The position numbers and the translations under genes are program-made. A DNA stretch of 12,929 nt, taken from Verrucomicrobiota bacterium (lineage in GTDB: Bacteria > Verrucomicrobiota > Verrucomicrobiia > Opitutales > Opitutaceae). The notes beneath the pieces are model-generated. The model had not been told where the DNA came from. It worked only from the letters and a program-made list of their open reading frames with translations, and did not search any database. Positions 6,711-11,591 of the stretch are shown piece after piece. Positions within the stretch are counted from its first letter, which is position 1. Each line of letters begins with the position of its first letter. Location: positions 1 through 12,929 of the forward strand of contig JAEWNN010000097.1 of assembly GCA_023457035.1 (NCBI GenBank), in the 5' to 3' direction.

Positions 6711-7880
6711 TCAATGCTCCAGCATCCGCACCCGCTTGTGCTTCAGCGGAAACTGGAGCGTGACGACCGTGCCGACGCCTTCGCGGCTGTCGATGCCGAC
6801 CTGTCCACCATGGTCGCGCATGATGCGATGCACGATCATCAGGCCGAGGCCGTGCCCCCCCTTCTTCGTTGTATGATAAGGCTGGAACATCTGCGCCAGG
6901 TTCTCCTGCCGGATGCCGCTGCCCGTGTCGCCGAAGAGCAGGAAGAGACTCTCGTCGTCCCGGCGCGAGCGCACGCGCAGCGACCCGCCGGGCTGCATCG
7001 CCTCCGCCGCGTTCTTCACGAGATTGAAGAACACCTGTTTGAGCTGGTTGCGGTCGGCGAGGATCACCAGCGGCTCGGCCGGCAGCGCCACCTCGACCTT
7101 GATCCCACGGTTCTCCAGCTCGTTGCCCTGAAACCGTAGCACCTCTTCAAGCACCTCGGCGGGGTTCACGTCGCTGAAGTCCGGCGGCTTCGGCCGGATC
7201 GCCTCGAGGAAATTCGTGATGATGCCGTCGAGCCGATCCACCTCCTCCTGGCAGATGCGCAGCGACTCTCGCGCCGACTCGCCGTCGTCGAACGAGCGGA
7301 GTTTCTTCAACTTCCGCCCGAGCAGTTGCAGGTGGATCGTGAGCGAGTTGAGCGGATTGCCCAGCTCGTGCGCCACGCCGCCGGCCAACAGCAGGATCGA
7401 GTTCACCTTCTCGCTCTCGATCCGCTCGTCGGTGGAAACCTTCTCCTGCGTGATGTCGGCGAGGATGGCCGTGAACCGCCGCGGACCGTCCGCCTCGCTG
7501 TCGAACGGCACCAGGTGCAGCCGCAGGAAACGCCGCTGGGGGTAACTCACCTCCAGTTCGCGCGCGATCACCTCGGGCCGCGGTCCGCTGCGCTGAAGTG
7601 TCGCCTCCAGCGTCTGCCGCAGGCCCGGCAGCACGCGCCAGAGCTGCGCCCCCGCCAGCGCCCCTTCGGCCAGGCCGAGCAGGCGCGCCGCCGCGGCGTT
7701 GCCGTATTCGATCGCCCCGGTGTCGGCGATCACGAGCACGCCCTCCTGCACGGTGTTGAGCACCGCCTCCAGCAGCCCGCGCTCGCGCGCCAGCCGCTGG
7801 ACGAGCGTCGTCAGCCCCGCCGAATCCAGATGGTCGAGTCGGCCGAGCAGACGGTCGAGAGGGGTGTGTTTCTTCGCCAC
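6711..7880 (-). CDS. PAS-domain sensor histidine kinase, NtrB-like
   Basis: From the GTG at 7880 the product has 389 residues. It has a short coiled N-terminus, a PAS domain (about 32-145, LNTVQEGVLVIADTGAIEYG), a HisKA domain with H171 in AGGVAHELGNPLNSL, and an HATPase with N-box FFNLVKNAAEAM (N290), G1 DTGSG (318-322), F-box FQPYHTTK and G2 GGHGLGL (341-347). The HELGNPLN box and FQPYHTTK are typical of NtrB/AtoS-like kinases that signal to separate regulators. No membrane segment is present, so it is cytosolic. AGGGGG lies 4 nt before the GTG at 7880, a strong ribosome binding site. An in-frame GTG at 7940 overlaps the rnhB stop as GTGA and would add 20 low-complexity residues; translational coupling to rnhB is likely in either case. 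No cognate regulator lies in the window. Confidence 0.92.
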   Translation of the reverse strand: MAKKHTPLDRLLGRLDHLDSAGLTTLVQRLARERGLLEAVLNTVQEGVLVIADTGAIEYGNAAAARLLGLAEGALAGAQLWRVLPGLRQTLEATLQRSGPRPEVIARELEVSYPQRRFLRLHLVPFDSEADGPRRFTAILADITQEKVSTDERIESEKVNSILLLAGGVAHELGNPLNSLTIHLQLLGRKLKKLRSFDDGESARESLRICQEEVDRLDGIITNFLEAIRPKPPDFSDVNPAEVLEEVLRFQGNELENRGIKVEVALPAEPLVILADRNQLKQVFFNLVKNAAEAMQPGGSLRVRSRRDDESLFLLFGDTGSGIRQENLAQMFQPYHTTKKGGHGLGLMIVHRIMRDHGGQVGIDSREGVGTVVTLQFPLKHKRVRMLEH

Positions 7881-7936
7881 GACGCCCCCTGTTGTGCTCG
7901 GCTTGCCGGCGGTTTTCAACTCCGCAGGACGTCCCT

Positions 7937-8725
7937 TCACGCCCCCGCCCCCTCTTCTTCGAGCGCGCCGAAGAGGCCCAGCTGACCGACCACGTCGTGC
8001 CGTTTCCCCTCGAGGAACGAGCGTACGAACTTGTCGCGGTGCTGGAAGCAGCGGCCCTGCCGCAGGAGCGCGAGCCGGTGTTCCTCCGTCCCGTAGCCCT
8101 TGTGGCCGGCGAAACCGTAACCGGGATACTCGGCGTCGAGCGCGATCATCGCCCGGTCGCGCGTGACCTTCGCCGCCACCGAGGCCATCGCGATGCACAA
8201 CGAGCGGGCGTCGCCATGCACCAGCCCCTCGTGCGGGTACGGGAAGCCGCGCAGCTTCACGCCGTCGACCAGCACCCGGCAGTTCACCGTGGGCTGGAAG
8301 GCCGCCAGCGCCTCCGCGCCGGCAAACAGGTCGGGCTCCTCGCGCTGGCGGAAAACCTCCGGCGGATAGATCGACTCCATCGCGCGGCGCATCGCCAGTT
8401 TCGTCGCCCCCAGGATGTTCAGGCTTTCGATCTCGCCCACCTCGGCGCGGCCCACGCCCAGCGCGATCTCGCCCGCGGCGGCCAGCTCCTGCAGGTCGGT
8501 AAACACCTCGTCGCGCTGCTCCGCCGAGAGCTGTTTCGAGTCGTTGACCCTCGAGGCGCGCGTCTGCGCCCAGCGGCCCTCGAGAAACTCGCGGCTCACC
8601 CGCACCGCGCCAGCCACGACCGGCCCGGCGAGCGCACCGCGCCCGGCCTCATCGACGCCGATGAGGGTATCGAAACCGACGATCTGCTTCAGGTCGAAGC
8701 CGCGGAGCTGGCGACGTTTGGCCAT
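7937..8725 (-). CDS. rnhB: Ribonuclease HII
   Basis: The 262-residue product cleaves RNA in RNA-DNA hybrids and 5' of single ribonucleotides embedded in DNA. Family motifs: IGVDEAGRGALAGPVVAGAV (22-41) with catalytic D25 and E26, NDSKQL (61-66), VDGVKL (153-158) with D154, SVAAKVTRDR (182-191) with D190, and YPGYGFAGHKGYGTEEH (200-216). All four acidic residues are present. It is longer than the usual 200 or so, with an insert around 115-145 and a C-terminal tail holding QLGLF (248-252), which resembles a beta-clamp-binding pentapeptide. The start at 8725 is chosen because the upstream extension to 8842 runs through repeat DNA; no good ribosome binding site precedes it. It overlaps or abuts the next kinase gene and lies 235 bp after rnhC. 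Confidence 0.96.
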   Translation of the reverse strand: MAKRRQLRGFDLKQIVGFDTLIGVDEAGRGALAGPVVAGAVRVSREFLEGRWAQTRASRVNDSKQLSAEQRDEVFTDLQELAAAGEIALGVGRAEVGEIESLNILGATKLAMRRAMESIYPPEVFRQREEPDLFAGAEALAAFQPTVNCRVLVDGVKLRGFPYPHEGLVHGDARSLCIAMASVAAKVTRDRAMIALDAEYPGYGFAGHKGYGTEEHRLALLRQGRCFQHRDKFVRSFLEGKRHDVVGQLGLFGALEEEGAGA

Positions 8726-8796
8726 GGCTAGGAGAAATGCGGATTGCGGAAGGCGGATCGCGGAATGGACAAGGCCCGGTAAGCCGAGCTCTCCGT

Positions 8797-8820
8797 GTAG
8801 GGGGCGAGCTGGCTCGCACC
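8797..8820 (+). repeat. REP-like palindromic repeat, copy 1
   Basis: GTAGGG is followed by the hairpin GCGAGC-TG-GCTCGC and then ACC. It matches the copy at 10145-10168 at 23 of 24 positions and faces copy 2 (8845-8868) head to head. The GTAGGG head plus GC-rich hairpin resembles the REP elements known in Pseudomonas and relatives, which are spread by REP-associated transposases. Confidence 0.7.
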
Positions 8821-8844
8821 GTCCGGATGGCGCTGACCCCAAGC

Positions 8845-8868
8845 GGAGCGAGCAGGCTCGCTCCCTAC
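8845..8868 (-). repeat. REP-like palindromic repeat, copy 2 (inverted)
   Basis: GGAGCGAGC (8845-8853) pairs perfectly with GCTCGCTCC (8856-8864) around 2 nt, and CTAC follows, so on the minus strand it reads GTAGGGAGCGAGC and onward. With copy 1 it makes an inverted pair spaced 24 bp, like a REP doublet. The stem may also act as an mRNA processing or stability element between rnhC and rnhB. Confidence 0.7.
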
Positions 8869-8960
8869 GCCGACGGCATGCTCGCCGCGGACACCGCAGC
8901 GCACTGCGCCCGCTTCACGCATTACCGGCGAAGCCCCGCTCCGCACTCCGCATTCCGCAA

Positions 8961-9971
8961 TCACCGTTTCCCCCATTCCATCTTCTCGCCGGGCTCCTTC
9001 AGCGGCAACTCGTCGAGTTTGCCGGCCTCGCTCACGACCTCGTAGGCCGTGCGGAAATGCAGCTTAGCGAACTCCCGCAGCGCCGGCGCACCGAACCGGC
9101 GGATGATCTCGTGCGCCTGCGCCTTCACCGCCGCGCTGGCGCCCTTCTGGAGCTTGTCGCCAAACCTCAAGGAGAGCGCGTGCATCTCGCGCACGAACGC
9201 TGCGCGCGCCACCACCGAGGCCGCCGCGACCACCGGATCCTCTTCGGCCTTCGTGCGCATCTTCAGGTCGAACTGCGCCGTCGCCTTCTTCGCCAGCTCG
9301 CGTTGCACAAGCGGCTGTTCGGTGAACTGGTCGAGCAGCCCCCACGGCACCCATTTCTGGTTCAGCGCCGCGTTGAGCGCCGTGGCGTGCTGCCAGGCGA
9401 GCAACCGGTTGAGGTTCGCGCCCGGCCGCCCCATCAGCTCGTTGTACTTCATCATCCCGCAAGAACACGTCTCCACCACCACGCCCGGCGTGCCGCGGAT
9501 GAGTTCGTCGAGTTTGATGATCTGCGAGTCGGCGATCTTCTTGCTGTCCTTCACGCCGGCCGCGATCCACGCGTCGATCGCCGATTTCTCCGCGATCACC
9601 GTCGCCGCGATCACCGGGCCGAAAAAGTCGCCCTTGCCGCTCTCGTCGAGCCCGGCGTGCGCCGTGAACCACTCGGGGTGCAGCACCGCGTCGTAGCCGA
9701 GCTTCGCCTGGCCGGTCACCTCGGGCTCGATCACGTTCTGCACGAAGTCCTCCGTGCCCTTGCCAGCCACGACGACCTTGCCGCTCGTGTAGGCGCTCAC
9801 GTTGCAATCGGGCCCCTTGAAGGCGAAATGCGTGTAGGCGACCACGAACGGCTCCCACGACTTCGCCTCGCAGGCCGCGCGCAGCTTCTTCATCTGCGTG
9901 TCGTCGAGCTTGATCGTGTAGGTGCTGAGCTTCTTGGGCGCGGCCGGATCGCCGCTGGATTTCTTCGCCAT
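8961..9971 (-). CDS. rnhC: Ribonuclease HIII
   Basis: The 336-residue product is a second RNase H of the HIII type, cleaving RNA of RNA-DNA hybrids. An N-terminal TBP-like substrate-binding domain is visible (LSTYTIKLDDTQMKKL at 15-30, then VSAYTSGKVVVAGKGTEDFV, 58-77). The catalytic domain starts with GLDESGKGDFFGPVIAAT (107-124), the diagnostic HIII motif with D109 and E110. Further conserved parts are VKDSKKI (140-146), D214 in GLLDQF, and an acidic EED (243-245) before AAASVVARAAF (249-259). The C-terminal part continues RFGAPALREFAKLHFRTAYEV (about 292-312). The ATG at 9971 fits the family; the extension to 10007 adds only Arg-rich sequence. It heads the minus-strand block, with rnhB downstream across a repeat-filled gap. 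Confidence 0.96.
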   Translation of the reverse strand: MAKKSSGDPAAPKKLSTYTIKLDDTQMKKLRAACEAKSWEPFVVAYTHFAFKGPDCNVSAYTSGKVVVAGKGTEDFVQNVIEPEVTGQAKLGYDAVLHPEWFTAHAGLDESGKGDFFGPVIAATVIAEKSAIDAWIAAGVKDSKKIADSQIIKLDELIRGTPGVVVETCSCGMMKYNELMGRPGANLNRLLAWQHATALNAALNQKWVPWGLLDQFTEQPLVQRELAKKATAQFDLKMRTKAEEDPVVAAASVVARAAFVREMHALSLRFGDKLQKGASAAVKAQAHEIIRRFGAPALREFAKLHFRTAYEVVSEAGKLDELPLKEPGEKMEWGKR

Positions 9972-10021
9972 GGTCGTCGCCCGCCAGCTAGGCGGATTTC
10001 GCCGCAAAAGAACAGCAGGGT

Positions 10022-10120
10022 TTTTCCGGCACGTCCTGCGCGTGCATTGCCGTCGACGTGAAGGACCACTCCACCCTCACCTTCCGCGTCAAAAACGACG
10101 AACTGGAGCTGAAGCCCTGA
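10022..10120 (+). pseudogene. Possible remnant 3' end of a coding region
   Basis: In the frame ending with TGA at 10118-10120 the codons have strong GC-ending bias and read as sensible protein, CIAVDVKDHSTLTF and then RVKNDELELKP. The frame is closed by a TAG at 9989, has no ATG and has only an internal GTG (10058). It may be the tail of a gene cut off by rearrangement, or chance. No family is recognised. Confidence 0.2.
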
Positions 10121-10144
10121 TCCCTCCGCGCAGCCGTTCAACCT

Positions 10145-10168
10145 GTAGGGGGCGAGCTTGCTCGCACC
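10145..10168 (+). repeat. REP-like palindromic repeat, copy 3
   Basis: GTAGGG is followed by hairpin GCGAGC-TT-GCTCGC and ACC, differing from copy 1 (8797-8820) at one loop position. The two copies lie on either side of rnhC. Confidence 0.75.
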
Positions 10169-10183
10169 GCCTCCGATTCCGTG

Positions 10184-10210
10184 GTAGGGCGAACCGTCCC
10201 CGGTGAGCCG
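10184..10210 (+). repeat. TAGGGC...GTCCCCGGTGAGCCG repeat, copy 1
   Basis: The 15-nt core GTCCCCGGTGAGCCG (10196-10210) recurs exactly at 10389-10403. Both copies are preceded by TAGGGC, with different spacer lengths. Confidence 0.65.
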
Positions 10211-10250
10211 TAGCTGGACGGCGCAGCCGTTCAGCCGATTGCAGATCGAG

Positions 10251-10275
10251 GTAGGGACGGCTCTCCGAGCCGTCC
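10251..10275 (+). repeat. GTAGGGACGG palindromic repeat
   Basis: A GTAGGG head as in the REP-like copies, but with a different stem: GGACGGCTC-TCC-GAGCCGTCC, a perfect 9-bp stem with a 3-nt loop. It looks like a second subfamily sharing the same head. Confidence 0.65.
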
Positions 10276-10286
10276 TTCCGGACTGG

Positions 10287-10324
10287 CCACAGAGGGCACA
10301 GAGGCCAAGGAGTTCGCAGAGATC
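10287..10324 (+). repeat. CCACAGAG-type dispersed repeat, copy 1
   Basis: The unit reads CCACAGAG, then CACAGAG, then GCAGAGATC. A related unit is at 10475-10504. Repeats of this style are common between genes in several environmental bacterial groups; no function is known to me. Confidence 0.6.
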
Positions 10325-10342
10325 GGGTTGCCCGAGGTGGGA

Positions 10343-10363
10343 GCCTGCTTGCAGGCGATTCCG
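10343..10363 (+). repeat. GCCTGCTTGCAGGC palindromic repeat
   Basis: GCCTGC-TT-GCAGGC (10343-10356) is followed by GATTCCG. The same flanks appear in a split form at 10519-10531 and 10561-10571. Confidence 0.65.
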
Positions 10364-10365
10364 CG

Positions 10366-10403
10366 TTAGGGCTCTGCTGAACAGCAGAGTCCCCGGTGAG
10401 CCG
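10366..10403 (+). repeat. TAGGGC...GTCCCCGGTGAGCCG repeat, copy 2
   Basis: TAGGGC, then a perfect 8-bp hairpin CTCTGCTG-AA-CAGCAGAG (10372-10389), then the 15-nt core. In copy 1 the spacer between head and core is short and lacks this hairpin. Confidence 0.6.
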
Positions 10404-10474
10404 CTCAGGCACAGACAATCCGGACGACAGAAGCCAACGAAGAGAACGAAGCCCGAGCCGACGGAAGATCTTCA

Positions 10475-10504
10475 CCACAGAGCACACAGAGTGCACCGAG
10501 ATCC
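10475..10504 (+). repeat. CCACAGAG-type dispersed repeat, copy 2
   Basis: CCACAGAGCACACAGAG followed by CACCGAGATC. It aligns with the unit at 10287-10324 with a shorter middle part. Confidence 0.55.
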
Positions 10505-10518
10505 GATCGACGGAGGCA

Positions 10519-10571
10519 GGAGCCTGCTTGCCGTCCAAGGCCCTGAGCCCGTCGAAGGGCAGACGATTCCG
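10519..10571 (+). repeat. Split repeat with an inserted CCCTGAGCCCGTCGAAGGG element
   Basis: GGAGCCTGCTTGC (10519-10531) and AGACGATTCCG (10561-10571) are the two halves of the repeat seen intact at 10341-10363. Between them are 29 extra bases containing CCCTGAGCCCGTCGAAGGGC with GCCCT/AGGGC ends, a motif widely seen as a dispersed repeat in bacterial genomes. Confidence 0.5.
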
Positions 10572-10581
10572 TCCCGGGAAC

Positions 10582-10599
10582 GCCGAGCTCCAGCTCGGC
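10582..10599 (+). repeat. GCCGAGCT palindrome
   Basis: GCCGAGCT-CC-AGCTCGGC is a perfect 8-bp stem with a 2-nt loop, preceded by GGAAC. It is the last hairpin of the island, about 90 bp before the antitoxin gene. Confidence 0.55.
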
Positions 10600-10688
10600 C
10601 GTCTGTCGGATTGAGGGAGGGGAACGGCGCTCAGCCCGCATCCTGCCAGGACCCTTGACGTTCTTCCGCCTCCGCAAGACGGTAAGGC

Positions 10689-10946
10689 ATGACGACGAAA
10701 CTCTCCAGCAAGGGCCAGATCGTCCTTCCCGCCGCGGCTCGCCGCCGCCTCGGACTTCGGGCTGGCACTGTGTTCAATTGCACGGTGCGGGGTAACGAGA
10801 TTGTGCTGGCACTGGCCGAAACGCCACCGCCCAAGCCCCGGTTCGTCCGCTCCAAGGCCAGCGGGTTGGTGAGTATAGCCCCGGTCGCAGGAACCGCTCC
10901 GCTGACGACGGAACGAGTGCGCGCCATCCTGGCCGATTTCCCATGA
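10689..10946 (+). CDS. AbrB/MazE-type (SpoVT-AbrB fold) antitoxin
   Basis: The product has 85 residues. The N-terminal swapped-hairpin DNA-binding domain is clear: MTTKLSSKGQIVLPAAARRR (1-20), LGLRAGTVFNC (21-31) and NEIVLAL (36-42). The Pro-rich C-terminal part (46-85, ending VRAILADFP) would bind and neutralise the toxin and is typical of VapB-like antitoxins. Such proteins also bind their own promoter as an autorepressor. TTGACG (10655-10660) lies 17 nt before GACGGT (10678-10683), a possible weak promoter that would give an almost leaderless mRNA; AAGG precedes the ATG closely. Its stop overlaps the toxin start as ATGA (10943-10946), the usual coupling in these pairs. Confidence 0.88.
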   Translation: MTTKLSSKGQIVLPAAARRRLGLRAGTVFNCTVRGNEIVLALAETPPPKPRFVRSKASGLVSIAPVAGTAPLTTERVRAILADFP

Positions 10947-11278
10947 AATTCCTGCTGGACGTGAGTGCGTTCGGGGCGCTCGGGTACGCCGGCCATACCG
11001 AACATGCGACGGCCGACAAATGGCTCACCCAGCAGAAGCGCCTGGGCGCGGAGTTCTTCGTTTGTTCGATTTCCGAACTTGGGTTTCTCCGAATTGGAGT
11101 CGGCGGAAAGTACGTGCCCGACTGGCAAAGCGCAGTGGACGCCATGCGGAAAGTCGCCCAGTCGATCCCGGCGCAATTCTTGGCGGATGATGAACCGACG
11201 CGAAGCCTCCCGCGCGCGGTGATACCACCTCGGCGAGGCCTTCGCCGGCAAACGCGTCGGCCTCGACCACCGGTATGA
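10943..11278 (+). CDS. PIN-domain (VapC-like) toxin, C-terminally truncated
   Basis: VapC toxins are metal-dependent RNases. Residues 1 to about 93 match the family: MKFLLDVSAFGALGY with catalytic D6, CSISELGFLRI with E45, and an FLADDEPTRSLPRAV segment that in relatives leads into the Q-T-T-D-x-H-L and T-L-D motifs. Those last motifs, carrying the third and fourth acidic residues, are missing. After about base 11221 the frame continues as Arg/Pro-rich sequence (IPPRRGLRRQTRRPRPPV) that overlaps transposase debris. Family members usually have about 130-140 residues, so about 40 native residues are lost. The canonical Asn after DV is Ser here. The product is probably an inactive toxin, although the antitoxin is intact. 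Confidence 0.75.
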   Translation: MKFLLDVSAFGALGYAGHTEHATADKWLTQQKRLGAEFFVCSISELGFLRIGVGGKYVPDWQSAVDAMRKVAQSIPAQFLADDEPTRSLPRAVIPPRRGLRRQTRRPRPPV

Positions 11279-11288
11279 TCCGGGATGA
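11223..11288 (+). pseudogene. Fragment resembling IS481 transposase C-terminal region
   Basis: In the frame ending at TGA 11286-11288 the peptide reads YHLGEAFAGKRVGLDHRYDPG. The stretch GEAFAGKRVGL resembles the conserved region near the C-terminus of IS481-type transposases (pattern GEALAGExVGL). The frame has a stop just upstream at 11220-11222, so only 21 residues survive. The match is from memory of the family and is short. Confidence 0.4.
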
Positions 11289-11325
11289 TAGGTGACACTT
11301 AATCCGGGCTGATGGGTTACACATA
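11283..11325 (+). repeat. Two imperfect terminal-type repeats of the IS remnant
   Basis: GGATGATAGGTGACACTTA (11283-11301) and GGGCTGATGGGTTACACATA (11306-11325) are imperfect direct copies. Repeated GGTGACAC/GGTTACAC-type units at the end of the element, just before the transposase start, are usual for this IS group. Confidence 0.5.
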
Positions 11326-11332
11326 GGGCGCG

Positions 11333-11473
11333 ATGCCCTGGAAGGAAGTAACCCACATGGAAGAGCTCATAAGGTTCGTCACGCTGGCGCGTGGCGGGCA
11401 GTTCACGATCACCGACCTGTCCGAGCTGTTCTGCATCAGCCGCTGCGGCAGGGGCGCGGCCGGCGGCGACTGA
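11333..11473 (+). pseudogene. IS481-family transposase, N-terminal fragment
   Basis: The ATG at 11333 opens a 46-residue frame, MPWKEVTHMEELIRFVTLAR then GGQFTITDLSELFCISR and a tail CGRGAAGGD. The pattern MPWKE-x-M-EE-x-RFV...TDL-x-E-x-ISR is the N-terminal helix-turn-helix start of IS481 transposases, which normally continue ISRKTGYKW and so on for about 300 residues. Homology stops right after ISR, inside the helix-turn-helix, by deletion or rearrangement. Confidence 0.65.
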
Positions 11474-11591
11474 CTGGAGGAGCCCCCTCGGTTCGGGCGC
11501 GCTGTGTGAGAAGAGTTGATTCAGACCGCATTGGTTGCTGCCTGTAGATGCCGCATCGGCTGCGGCACCGCACCCTGCTCCTCTTCCGCTC

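Larger units (their letters stand above)
8738..8964. repeat. Inverted GCGGA-rich flanks around the rnhC-rnhB gap
   Basis: At one side (8738-8766) the + strand reads as iterated 7-9-nt units of the form GCGGAtt, GCGGAag, GCGGAtc, GCGGAat. At the other side (8936-8964) the same kind of iteration appears on the opposite strand (GATTGCGGAATGCGGA when read as minus strand). The two arms share about 15 nt with one or two mismatches and enclose the REP-like pair. The right arm runs into the 3' end of rnhC. Confidence 0.5.
10127..10610. repeat. Island of mixed short palindromic repeats
   Basis: This region has no convincing gene. It contains, in order: GCGCAGCCGTTCA (10128-10140 and again 10221-10233), a REP-like unit, two GTCCCCGGTGAGCCG units, a GTAGGGACGG hairpin, two CCACAGAG-type units, two AGCCTGCTTGC units and a CCGAGCT hairpin. 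Several end in GC-rich stems of 8-9 bp with 2-3 nt loops. Such mosaics are typical of dispersed-repeat hot spots between genes. Confidence 0.75.
11222..11473 (+). mobile_element. IS481-family insertion sequence remnant
   Basis: The stretch contains a short piece resembling a transposase C-terminus, two imperfect terminal-type repeats and a transposase N-terminus, but not the catalytic DDE core. The IS481 assignment rests on the recognisable N-terminal peptide. It begins where the toxin homology ends. Confidence 0.6.

Noticed and set aside
4490..6763. A 757-codon open frame on the + strand opposite the hybrid kinase
   Set aside because: It is antisense to a gene with complete kinase and receiver motifs, is rich in Arg, His, Pro and Gln, and shows no domain. 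GC-rich genes commonly leave such open antisense frames.
8415..10061. A 548-codon + strand frame across rnhB and rnhC
   Set aside because: It is antisense to both RNase H genes and the repeat gap, with no recognisable domain.
10127..10610. CRISPR array
   Set aside because: The repeats are of different families with irregular spacing, so there is no constant repeat-spacer pattern, and no cas gene is present.
10203..10658. Open frames within the repeat island
   Set aside because: They are made of palindromic repeat units translated in all frames and show no codon bias or family resemblance.
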